Of a stretch of 64,000 bases of DNA, positions 46,847-56,359 are shown one piece after another (position 1 is the stretch's first letter; each line of letters starts with the position of its first letter). The stretch comes from Leptobrachium leishanense (lineage: Eukaryota > Chordata > Amphibia > Anura > Megophryidae). The stretch is taken from assembly GCA_009667805.1 (NCBI GenBank), contig CM019069.1:48628153-48692152 (forward strand). Direction: 5' to 3'. Under the pieces are notes generated by a model that was not told the origin of the DNA, ran no database searches, and saw nothing but the letters and a program-made list of their open reading frames with translations. Made by a program: the position numbers and the translations under genes.

Positions 46847-48798
46847 TAGACATGTGCATTCGTTTTAGTACTAAAACGATTTAGTCAGAATTTTGGGATA
46901 ATTTAGTTTTCGTATGACTCAAGAGAAACGAAACTGCTCAGTACAAAAAACGAAAGAAACTAAAATAAAATCCACTACATTTTAGTTTCAGTCCTTTTTG
47001 TGATATTACATTGAGTGAAGGAGACCAGCAATGAAGAGCGCAACATCCGAAGTTCTGCACCCTCCACATGCCAATGCAGTAGGATGTTCTATACAGAGAG
47101 GGGCATTAATTAATGCAGGAGGATGTTCTATACATTATACAGAGAGGGGTATTAATGCAGGAGGAGGTTCTAAACATTATACAGAGAGGATCCTTTTTTT
47201 TCAGCCCTTTAAATCCAGTGGCTGTGAGCACGGAGATCGGCTGCTTGTTACATTATCTATCAGTACAATGTATCAGGCTCAGTTGTTACAGTAACTGACT
47301 GTTAGACATGTGCACAGCACAAAATTTCGTTTTGAACTAATGCATTAGTACTAAAATGCAATTTATTTAGTTGCTAAAGAAATTCGTTTTCAGTTCTTTA
47401 GTATGAAAACTAAATTTCATTCATCCGAAAACCAGTGGATACAATTACTATTGTAGTGGCTCCTCAGAGGGCTGAGATCGCTGCTTGTTACAGTATCTCT
47501 CACTCTCAGCACAATGTGGGCCATATTATATAGCTGGTGCTAACATAACCAGAGCTGTTGTAAACTTCCCAGAGCTATTATAGCCTATGGAGGTTTTCAG
47601 TTACAACAGCTCTGGTTAAGTTAGCACCAACATTGCAATACTGCCCCGTGTCAGGCAAAGCTGTTACAGTAACTGACTGCTGCTCATCACAGCGCTCAGA
47701 GTTTCAGTAAAACTAGTAAATAATATTTTTATATATATAAGACGTTAGAACAATATTATTTTCTTGTTTTACTGAAACTCTGAGCGCTGTGATGAGCAGC
47801 AGTCAGTTACTGTAACAGCTGAGCCTGATACATTGTACTGAGAGATAATGTAACAAGCAGCCGATCTCCGCGCTCACAGCCACTGGATTTAAAGGGCTAA
47901 AAAAAAAAAAGGCTCTCTGTATAATGTTTAGAACATCCTCCTGCATTAATTAATACCCCTCTCTGTATAATGTATACAACATCCACCTGCATTAATTAAT
48001 ACCCCTCTCTGTATAATATATAGAACATCCTCCTGAATTAATGTCCCTCTCTGTATAGAACATCTTCCTGCATTGGCATGTGGAGGGTGCAGAACTTCGG
48101 ATGTTGCGCTCTTCATTGCTGGTCTCCTTCACTCATCAATATAATATCACAAAGAGGACTGAAACTAAAATGTAGTGCATTTTATTTTAGTTTCTTTCGT
48201 TTTTTGTACTGCGCAGTTTCGTTTCTCTTGAGTCATACTAAAACTAAATTATCCCAAAATTCTGACTAAATCGCTTTAGTACTAAAACGAATGCACATGT
48301 CTACTGACTGTAACAGCGCTCAGAGTTTCAGTAAAACAAGGAAATAATATTGTTCTAACCTCTTATATATAAAAATATTATTTACTAGTTTTACTGAAAC
48401 TCTGAGCGCTGTGATGAGCAGCAGTCAGTTACTGTAACAGCTTTGCCTGACACGGGGCAGTATTACAATGTTGGTGCTAACTTAACCAGAGCTGTTGTAA
48501 ACTGAAAACCTCCATAGGCTATAATGGCTCTGGGAAGTTTACAACAGCTCTGGTTAAGTTAGCACCAACTATGTAATATGGCCCACATTGTGCTGAGAGT
48601 GAGAGATACTGTAACAAGCAGCGATCTCAGCCCTCTGAGGAGCCACTACAATAGTAATTGTATCCATTGGTTTTCAGATGAATGAAATTAGTTTTCATAC
48701 TAAAGAACTGAAAACGAATTTCTTTAGTAACTAAATAAATTGCATTTTAGGACTAATCCATTAGTTCAAAACGAAATTTTGTGCTGTGCACATGTCTA
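46847..48798. mobile_element. hAT MITE family E, outer copy (split by its own inverted copy)
   Basis: Ends TAGACATGTGCATTCG and TGCACATGTCTA with a perfect 8-bp TSD GCTGCTAG (46839-46846; 48799-48806). The element runs 46847-47302, is interrupted at CTGACTGT, and resumes at 48304/48312. Without the insert and duplicated octamer it is about 943 bp. Arm A (left) contains about three roughly 40-bp tandem units (47088-47195). Arm B (right) contains a second palindrome, the relative of the MITE at 50335. Confidence 0.93.
47303..48303. mobile_element. hAT MITE family E, inner copy in reverse orientation
   Basis: A 1,001-bp copy, TAGACATGTGCACAGC to GAATGCACATGTCTA, flanked by a perfect 8-bp TSD CTGACTGT (47295-47302; 48304-48311). 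Its left half is the complement of the outer copy's right half and vice versa. The hairpin centre (GTTTCAGTAAAAC...GTTTTACTGAAAC) appears inverted in each, at about 47702-47778 and 48326-48402. Confidence 0.93.
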
Positions 48799-48869
48799 GC
48801 TGCTAGTGCGGCCATAATTATGTGCGCCAGAACGCACGTTAAAAGTGCGCTGGTCTGACCCCAGCCTTA

Positions 48870-49030
48870 TACCTAAAGCCTGAAAAAGCTCTGTGAATTA
48901 TTTCATACGCAAAAGTCCTCGAATGACATGAAAATAAGACAATTAATGGTGTGACAATTAGTGCAATTATTGGCATTCGATTATTATTTTTATCCCCCAT
49001 TCATTATGTGTACCTTTTACTTTCATGGAT
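48870..49030. other. no feature recognised
   Basis: Short AT-rich interval. Confidence 0.5.
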
Positions 49031-49031
49031 T

Positions 49032-49173
49032 AGCGGGGGTGATCAGTCTTGGCCCTCCAGATATTTCAGAAATGCATTTCTCACTATGCTCAGCAAACGT
49101 AATGAGTGGCTGGGCATCATGGGAGATGTACAGTAGATCCGAAATACCTGCAGGTCCAAGGTTGCTGACCTCT
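49032..49173. mobile_element. family H hAT MITE copy 2, interrupted at right edge
   Basis: Diverged copy of 35339-35474: GGGGGTGATCAGTCTTGG at the left, GGTCCAAGGTTGCTGAC at the right. The solo LTR begins directly at its right edge. Confidence 0.7.
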
Positions 49174-49624
49174 TGTCAGGGCCGCTGGCTCCTCGGTGTC
49201 TGGTGCAGCTGCCTCCCCCCACCGGGCCAGTGCTCAGAGCGGGTCCTTGATACCCCACCATGGGCCCGAGGTTGCAGGCCCAGCTCAGGCTCCAGAATGG
49301 GCACATGCACGGCCAGGCTCCACCAATATGGCGGCCGGCCCGCGGCGCACGTCATTGACGTCATCAGCGTCCCATGCAATGGGGAGGAGCTCTTAAAGTA
49401 TTTAAGCACTGGGAATCCATTCAGTCCTCGCTCCACTATTGTAGCAGTTCCCTTGTGTCAGCTCTCCCTGCTTAGTATCCAGTCTATTGATATGCTGTGT
49501 ATGACCCAGAACGTGACCCCGTATTCCGAGAACCGCTCCTGCACTGACCCGACCTGTGACCCCGACTACGAGTATTCCCACGTCTCCTTGGGCTCCTTAA
49601 ATATTTCACCTAGGATCCCTGACA
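49174..49624 (+). mobile_element. solo LTR, Ty3/gypsy-like, 451 bp
   Basis: Starts TGTCAGGGCC and ends GATCCCTGACA, giving the inverted TGTCAGG/CCTGACA tips common in vertebrate gypsy LTRs. Flanking pentamers CCTCT and CCCCT differ at one base. A TATA-like AAAGTATTTAAGCAC lies near 49394, upstream of a TCAGTCCTCGC transcript-start-like context. A TGACGTCA-like motif (ATTGACGTCATC, about 49354) could bind CREB/ATF factors. The ORFs are not meaningful. Confidence 0.75.
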
Positions 49625-50334
49625 CCCCTTGATCAAGTGCTCAAACGTACCTGTAATTATTGTCAATGTAAACATAACTATATATGTCTAATGGATTAAG
49701 AGACTTGTAGTCTTGGATCTGCTACATGATTGTGTTTAAATAAAAAATGACTGACCCTATTCCAGGTGAAATGGTAATACGGAGCGGCTAATGACAAAAT
49801 TCATTGCAAGCTGTTATCCATCCCTTTTACCGATCCTGTTAGGAGTGCGCCACCATGATAGTGGCTCGACCCATTACATATGGCAGCTACTAACAGTTAC
49901 CGGCAGTGCTGGTAGAGCCTCCTGGACCCAATACAACTCCATGGAGACTGGAGAGAGCCCTAACTAATCTCACTGGGCTGGCGGATGAAACCAGGGAACT
50001 ACTTGTTCTCAGTGTCCTTCTGCTTGTGGTGAGAGGGGGCAGCGGATTGCACCTTCCTCTGCACTGTGGGACAAGAGGCGAGTATTAGTTTTTGCAGTGG
50101 ACTTTATATGGTGTCCCAGGTTTTAGCAGCGAGTAGGGTTTTTCCGTTATTACCAGCTGCAAGCAAGAATAACATGCAACCTTGCAATAGTTTGTGGTTC
50201 TCCGGCTGCCTGCACACTAGTGCTTCCTATACAAAGTGTACCAATCGTTATCATACAGTAAGCTGGCACAACAGCTGAACCACAAGGGATGTTTGGCTGT
50301 AATAGGAGAAACGCGTCTACAAGTAACGTTTATG
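49625..50334. other. no gene recognised
   Basis: Nothing supported. Confidence 0.5.
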
Positions 50335-50465
50335 GGCAATATTCCAAAGTTGGTGCTAATTTAACCACAGCTGTTGTAAACGTAACAACTCCATAGACTA
50401 TAACGCTCTGGTAAGTTTACAACAGCTCTGGTTAAGTTAGCACCAGCTTCGGAATAGAGCCCTTG
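50335..50465. mobile_element. short palindromic MITE
   Basis: A 130-bp hairpin, GGGCAATATTCC...GGAATAGAGCCC, whose stems carry GGTGCTAATTTAACC and TTAAGTTAGCACC. The same palindrome is embedded in arm B of family E at about 47525-47650 and 48455-48580. Confidence 0.75.
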
Positions 50466-50669
50466 GGTTTTTATACGTAACAGCTCGCTCGTTAATCTTA
50501 AAGTCTCGGTTTGGAATAGGACCCTACATAGACAGACTGACAGATTTAATTAAGTAAAATAATCTTAAGGATTATTTTGTTTATGGTCTAAAATATACAT
50601 TTACTATTGTCGACAGGTGATAGATCACTAGTTTCTCAGCAGGAAATCCTTTTTCTCCCTCTGAATTTT

Positions 50670-51503
50670 GGGGATTATTCAGAGAGCACCGAAATGTCTC
50701 CGACATTTCAGTGCTCTCTCGTTCCCCGCACTTCCCTGCACTTCGGGGAATCAAAGTTCCCCATCCTGAAGTGAATTCAGAATTCACCGCAAGGTCCCCG
50801 GAGTACAGGGAAAACCCGCCGCAAACCCACCAAAACCCATCCGGAACTGCCATAAAAAACACGCCGGAAAAAGCCGACGAGCCACCGATCACAGCGCAGA
50901 CCAGCCACCGGAAAAAGCCGACAAGCTGACGAACGGGGTAAAAAACCCCCCAAACAATATGATTCAAAGTGCCACAATTGAAACGCAGTTTGCAAAAAAG
51001 TTACCGCACGAAAATGCTTGGAATTAATATATAAGGTTCTATGAATAATAAGGTCTGTTACAGGAAAACTATTTTGAAAAACGGGGACAAAAATGCTAAA
51101 AAAATCCCAAAAAATGCCTATACAATCCTAAAAAAGAAATAAGGAGACTTTTTGTGCAGATTAAAAGAATTAACGGTTTAATAAATATTTAATAAAAACG
51201 GGAATATTTTTATCATTGAAACCTATGGGATTCACCTGATTAAACCTGCCGAATGAAACCACTGAACATCAGGGCATTTCACTGACATTTCTCTGCTGTT
51301 CGGTGTTCTCTGAATAGATGAACCATTGCTTCTCTATGAGGATTTCACTGCCGTCGAACAGCACCGTATTTCGCTAACAATTCGCCAATATTTGGCGAAC
51401 TGCCTGCTTTTGGATAGTCGAATGGCTCTGTAATTGCACCGTAAGGGGAAATTTACTGTTCGGTGCAATTTTGGAGCCAATTCGACTCTCTCTGAATAAC
51501 CCC
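50670..51503. mobile_element. family F DNA transposon copy 5 (variant ends)
   Basis: GGGGATTATTCAGAGAG to CTCTCTGAATAACCCC, flanked by TTT on both sides. 834 bp. The ends are a G-for-CA variant of the usual F terminus, and the body matches the fragment at 27795-28245, defining a subfamily. Confidence 0.8.
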
Positions 51504-51531
51504 TTTATTGAATAGAACGGATAGTCTAGAA

Positions 51532-51713
51532 AGTGGTTCCCAACCATGGTCTTCAAGTACCCCCAACAGGTCAGGTTTGCCAGATATCTGAGGCACAGCA
51601 CAGGTGATATGATTTGCTGCTCAGTGATTGCAGGATTCAGTCTGCATTTCCCCAAGGAAATCCTTAAAACCTGCCTGTTGGGGGGACTTGAGGACCGCGG
51701 TTGGGAACCATTG
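51532..51713. mobile_element. hAT-type MITE, family K copy 5
   Basis: A 182-bp element with a perfect 8-bp TSD GTCTAGAA (51524-51531; 51714-51721). AGTGGTTCCCAACCATGG at the left, GGTTGGGAACCATTG at the right. The best-preserved K copy and TSD in the window. Confidence 0.9.
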
Positions 51714-51721
51714 GTCTAGAA

Positions 51722-51965
51722 CTTTGAGAGGGTATAGGAAATTCCTTATCTATCTATGTTCACATCTCCTATTACCAGGGGACAATGGCGTGTGCAACCC
51801 ATTTCATTAGGGTGTTCACCCATGGAACATTTATTAATTACATATCTAAGCTTTGATAATTTTGTACGGGGCAGTTATTTTTAGTTGGGAATAACCAATG
51901 TTTATACAATGATGCAGTTAATGTTCATGCTGTTTATCATGAACCAGCTAAGAAACATCCAAAAT
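51722..51965. other. no feature recognised
   Basis: Nothing supported. Confidence 0.5.
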
Positions 51966-51969
51966 ATCT

Positions 51970-52550
51970 ATGAAGTGGTTTAAGATGAAACCTTCACCCA
52001 AAATTAGGGTATGCCTGGGCACACCAGGCACACCCTGTATGCACACCTATGCAGGGGTGTGCCTGGTGTCCGTGGCCTCTATAGGTGCCTATACCCAACC
52101 CAGGGCTCATGTTCTCCAGCCACATATATTGTTAAAATCTGCGATCGCAAGGTACTGCTTATTTAAGGCTCGTGGTCAGTGTGCGCTTACCAGCAACAAT
52201 ACTCGTTACTGTGCTTACTACAGACCCCGAGGTGTATGTGTTGTCTCTTACCATCTGAAGGTACCGCTGACCTGCTCCCGATTATCAGCAAACGTTAAAG
52301 CAACTTGTTTCCTGACTGCCCTGCAGTCCGCGCAATTCACCAACTGTCTGATTTATCTGTGTTTCCCTGCATGTGCTCTATCAGTCTCGAAACCTTTAGT
52401 GCTTAGTAGCGACTCAGTATATTGTTCAACCTTGCTGCCACAAGTGTCTGATTCTGTGAATAACAATCGGTGTTTAAACGTCAAAAGGATTTCTCAGCCC
52501 TTAAGGATCTCAACTCCGTGACTATCTAGTGGGCGCTACTCCCCTCGTTA
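51970..52550 (+). mobile_element. LTR-like sequence related to 5390-6230
   Basis: A TATA-like TGCTTATTTAAGGC near 52157 and downstream pyrimidine-rich sequence; ends near CGTTACA (52550). It shares ordered short blocks with 5990-6165. The 183-codon open frame has no known domain but is in the same frame as the 188-codon one in the relative. LTR boundaries unresolved. Confidence 0.4.
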
Positions 52551-53514
52551 CACCAGGGCTGTCTGCTTTCTGATTCTGGTTTCTATGTTCGTTGGTTATT
52601 TTGTCTCATTCCCCTTGGCTGTTGTAAAGCGATGCGGATACTGTTGGTGCTATATAAACAATGATAAATAAAAATAATAAGGGTTGCTTTAAAAAGTATA
52701 AGAATACATTGTCTCTATTTTGCCACTAGATGGCAGTAGTGCTCTATACAATTTCCCCCCCCAGTAAATTTCCACCTGGTTTCTAAGCTTGGTTGAACCT
52801 GATGTATAAGGTCGTATTTCTTTCCTTTTTTAATTTTAATTACATTTTGAAACTGGACATTGTTAAATAGTGTGCAACGGCTCATCAGACGCAACTGTTC
52901 TGATTAGTATGATTAAAAAAAAAAAAATCCCCAAATTCAGATTCCGCACGGCTCATCATCATTTTACATATGAAAGACATCATCTTACAGTAATAGTGTA
53001 TTGTGCCATAAATTAGGATTACTATTCTTATGTAAATAACATTAAGCAGATGTTTTATAATTCACCTTAAATTACAACATGAATATATATATATTTTTTA
53101 AACTAGGATAATCAGTTTGCATTGCCAAGAAGGTGCTGAGAAAAGTAACTGCGTTGATACCGAGGATTGGTAACCGCAAGAGGCTAGAGTTATCCTTATA
53201 ACTGGATAAACTAGGCAGTTGTGGAAGGCCTCGCTCAAACAAGGGCCTCCTATGGCTGTGTGGAATGTCGATATGCATATGGCATCCACATAAATGCACT
53301 CCTATAGTCATATCTCCTGTATACCAAGTGAGCTGCGTCAGCTTCGAGCCTTGACTAAGGCAAGACACCCTCTTGCAGATGCTGCCTGAGAGTTGTGGGA
53401 GCAGATTATACTCGGGTCTCGTAGATGAAGTTTTCTCCGTGCTACCATGTTTCAATGGTTTACACTGTGCCCACAATCAACTGCTCACCTCTCTCTTCTG
53501 ACATCATTCGCCAG
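52551..53514. other. no gene recognised
   Basis: The minus-strand frame 53072-53476 (134 codons) shows no domain. Nothing else. Confidence 0.45.
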
Positions 53515-53530
53515 TCTTCCTCTGTCTTTG
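53515..53530. repeat. 16-bp target-site duplication (partner 53931-53946)
   Basis: TCTTCCTCTGTCTTTG, identical on both sides of the 400-bp insertion. Confidence 0.92.
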
Positions 53531-53930
53531 ACCTGAGCGGGCCCCACCGTAGAGCAGGCCACTAGTGCTGTTGCTCGTCCTCAGGACCCTCACAAACCCC
53601 CCTTTCTCTCACTATAAGTTTATAGGGTCATCCAGACGTGGACCCCTTGCTTGATGTGCCTAGAGTGGTGTCAGCTATACCCTCCTGACGAGGTCTAACA
53701 AGGCCGAAACGATCGTCGACGGTTTCTGCACCTCACGTGCAGGGATGACGTCCTTGGCAATCAGTACTGGCCACCCTCATTGGGTGAGAGCAGACTGATT
53801 TGCATATGGAGCATTCATACCTGTAATGGCACAATCGAGCTAAAACCTTGTGAGACCTGAGCGGGCCCCACCGTAGAGCAGGCCACTAGTGCTGTTGCTC
53901 GTCCTCAGGACCCTCACAAACCCCCCTTTC
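53531..53930. mobile_element. 400-bp insertion with 76-bp terminal direct repeats
   Basis: Terminal direct repeats at 53531-53606 and 53855-53930 appear identical over 76 bp (both begin ACCTGAGCGGGCCCCACC). The period is 324 bp, so the insert is about 1.23 units of a 324-bp repeat. No poly(A) and no TG...CA tips. The interior includes GACGAGGTCTAACAAGGCCG, a palindromic GATCGTCGAC word and an octamer-like ATTTGCAT (near 53799). The class is unknown: the TSD length suits LINE-mediated insertion but the tail is missing. Confidence 0.75.
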
Positions 53931-53946
53931 TCTTCCTCTGTCTTTG

Positions 53947-54358
53947 CTATGATGTCTCAAGAAGACCTTCAATATTGTATCCACCCTTTGAAACACTTGT
54001 TATGTTTATCTGTCACATTCCACACCTTTATGTCTGCCTTTTGATAGAAGCTTGCCTTAAACAGCTTTAATATTGCAACAAACAGAATCAAAACATTGAT
54101 CGCTTTGCTAGGGTGTCTCTAGGCGGCGGCGCAGTGCCTTTTTTTCTTTCTTGGAGCTTCCTTCTCAAGCAGTTTATCTTCTCCTTTCTGTTGACGCCCC
54201 TTATTATTCTATCATAACAAACCTCTACCTATAGTGTAAACTAAAAAAGCACAGGGGCCATCTAGAACATTTATAAAGCTAGGTAGTATGTCTTACACCA
54301 AAACAACATCTAGAACCATTTCAGTTAAACAAGCTTCTTGTGAGTCCTGCAAAACTTA
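53947..54358. other. no gene recognised
   Basis: Nothing supported. Confidence 0.5.
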
Positions 54359-54506
54359 CAGGTCTATTCACTAAAGGGTGAAGTCGGGAGAATTGGCAGG
54401 AGAAGAGAATAATCTAGACCAAATAGCCGTAAAGTGAGATAAATGGGAGAAATTGTTCTCTTATCCTGCCAATTCTCCTGATTGCACCCTTTAGTGAATA
54501 GACCTG
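54359..54506. mobile_element. palindromic MITE, family G copy
   Basis: ACAGGTCTATTCACTAAAGG to CCTTTAGTGAATAGACCTGT (20-bp tips), 148 bp, hairpin-like with the family's TCTAGACCAAATAGCC interior. TSD not resolved. Confidence 0.85.
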
Positions 54507-55354
54507 TTGGACGTAAGGTTGATGGAGGTTTAAAACCGATTGACATCTAGATGAGCAGTTCCTTATGCATGGCCCACAACATTGAGCACCGGGAGATTGT
54601 TAATTCAGGTGGTTACCAATTAGAAAAGGTCTCAATGCGACAGTCTAAACAGAATGATATTGAGTCTGCAAAGCTAGGTCTTACAGTTGTAGCTCTCAGC
54701 AATCCGTCTGGTGCATATACCGTGGGGTGTCACACCAAGGAGCATAAAGGCACCTGCCAATGTTTTCCCTTCTTTGTCCAGAGAAGTTTGTCCGTTCCCT
54801 CATTCATCATGCTTTTTGGCTTGGCCGACAACAACTGCCATAAAGGAACTATCTCTCCAAAATAATGGACTGGTGCCGAGAAGCTATATTATACCAGAAA
54901 CATGGCTGCAGATGAGATCTTTACTAACAAATTGAGTTTTTGCATGCTGCTGGATTAGCACCTGCCCTGGAATCTGGTGCTAAAATGGGGACCCTACATG
55001 GAAACTTACAGGCGCAGGTTTTCCCCATTAGAGTCAACATTTTAGCGCCAAGTACGGAATAATGCCCTAAGTATGGGAGAAAACAATGACATTACAGCAT
55101 GTCCTTTCCATGTAACAATGGAGCTGTTGCTGTAGCAATGGTGACTAAAAACTGTTACTTGCTGAGCCATGTCCAAGCCATGTTTTATAAGACTTTGCTC
55201 TAAAATTGCATTTTATGTCAAAACGAAAAGTGTCAGTTCTACGCACGTTTTATTATAATATCAACGCAGTTGTTTTCAGTTGTTTCATGACAAATCCTCA
55301 GCATTCTGGTGCTTCCTTAACGTCTCTGCACTTATCATGCTCAACCTTCTCAAG
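54507..55354. other. intron-like sequence upstream of RAPGEF exon
   Basis: The 104-codon frame at 54551-54865 has no recognised domain. Treated as intron. Confidence 0.45.
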
Positions 55355-55482
55355 GAACTGAGCAAGAGAAAATGGATTATGCCCTCAATAACAAACGGCG
55401 AGTGATTCGACTGATACAAATGTGGGCCAGTCTGCACGGAGACACACTACGGGAGGATGAGGCGGCCATGGCTTTCCTCGAA
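55355..55482 (+). CDS. RAPGEF4: exon of an EPAC-type Rap guanine-nucleotide exchange factor (REM domain)
   Basis: Acceptor CCTTCTCAAG precedes 55355 and a strong donor GTAAGT follows 55482. The exon starts with the last two bases of a split Gly codon and ends in phase 0 (42 full codons). It reads [19 protein letters not shown], then a divergent stretch ([19 protein letters not shown]), then AFLE. From memory this matches the Ras-exchanger-motif (REM) domain of EPAC2/RAPGEF4, which stabilises the catalytic CDC25-homology domain that loads GTP onto Rap1/Rap2 under cAMP control. The first 19 residues look almost identical to RAPGEF4. The second half differs more than I expect for so conserved a protein, so a paralogue or lineage-specific copy is possible. 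No other exon of the gene was found, implying flanking introns of at least several kb. Confidence 0.75.
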
Positions 55483-55625
55483 GTAAGTAATTTAGTCTAC
55501 GATAAGATCCTTTGTGACCTATACTGGTTGGTAGTATTTATATAATGCATTATTTTGGCTATAGACAAAAACCTGACCTTCGATTTTATTAAACGTTATC
55601 TTTTCATGTTGTAAGACCAGTGTGC

Positions 55626-55850
55626 AAATGTTTAGAAACATAGAAAAATGTCGGCAGATAAGAACCTTTCGGCCCATCTAGTCTGCCCAATTACATGGAT
55701 ACTTTACCTGGATTTATCTTTTGTTTAGGATAGCCTTATGCCTATCCCATGCTTGCTTAAATTCAATCACTGTTTTGGCCTCTACCACTTCAACTGGAAG
55801 GCTGTTCCATGTATCCACCACCCTCTCAGTAAAATAATGCTTCCTGATGC
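55626..55850. repeat. interspersed amphibian-type repeat fragment
   Basis: Text such as GGCCCATCTAGTCTGCCC, AGGATAGCCTTATGCC and CTCAGTAAAATAATGC matches my recollection of a very common frog LINE/SINE-derived repeat. Truncated on both sides. Confidence 0.6.
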
Positions 55851-56359
55851 AGATGCTTTAGTTGAGGAGCACCATATTTTAACTCAACGAGAAGACCTGT
55901 GCAACAAGTGAACGCTTTTATGTATTTCTCATATATCAGTTTTGCAAGGGGCTCTATTAACTGCTTCGCGCAAAAGTGTACGCGCAGTGCTATTTTTTTG
56001 TGCACAGCGTTAAACGTAAACGTGCGTAAATTAACGCTGGTATTAAAATCCGAGCGCATTTTTCCATCCGTCAAAAAATAACACGCGTAACAAAGAAGCG
56101 CAAAAACGCGTGCGCATTAACGGTGCGCGCAGAAATCGGTGGGCAGACTGTTTTTTTCACGCGATTCAGCCAATCAGAATTAAGAACCACAATTGTCTCC
56201 CGTTCAGTTTTTGCACCTGTCAAAATGGATCTGAGTATATATGCTGTAGCAATAATAAAAACACGCACAACTTCTCCATTTTATTGTTTGGGTATGCGTA
56301 GAATGTGTAACTATACAGTGCTGTATTTTTTTTTTTCGGGCTGGTGTATTTGGTTTCGG

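Larger units (their letters stand above)
46480..48866. mobile_element. PIF/Harbinger-like MITE, family C copy 3, hosting nested hATs
   Basis: Ends GGCTAGGGTCAGACGAAAGC and CTGGTCTGACCCCAGCC. Flanks are TAA and TTA, so the 3-bp TSD is imperfect here. After removing the hAT insertion (46847-48798) and one of its TSDs the element is about 430 bp, in line with copies 1 and 2. CpG-rich interior. Confidence 0.7.

Noticed and set aside
53531..53930. LTR retrotransposon in miniature (TRIM)
   Set aside because: Terminal repeats lack TG...CA tips and the TSD is 16 bp, unlike integrase-made 4-6 bp; kept as unclassified.
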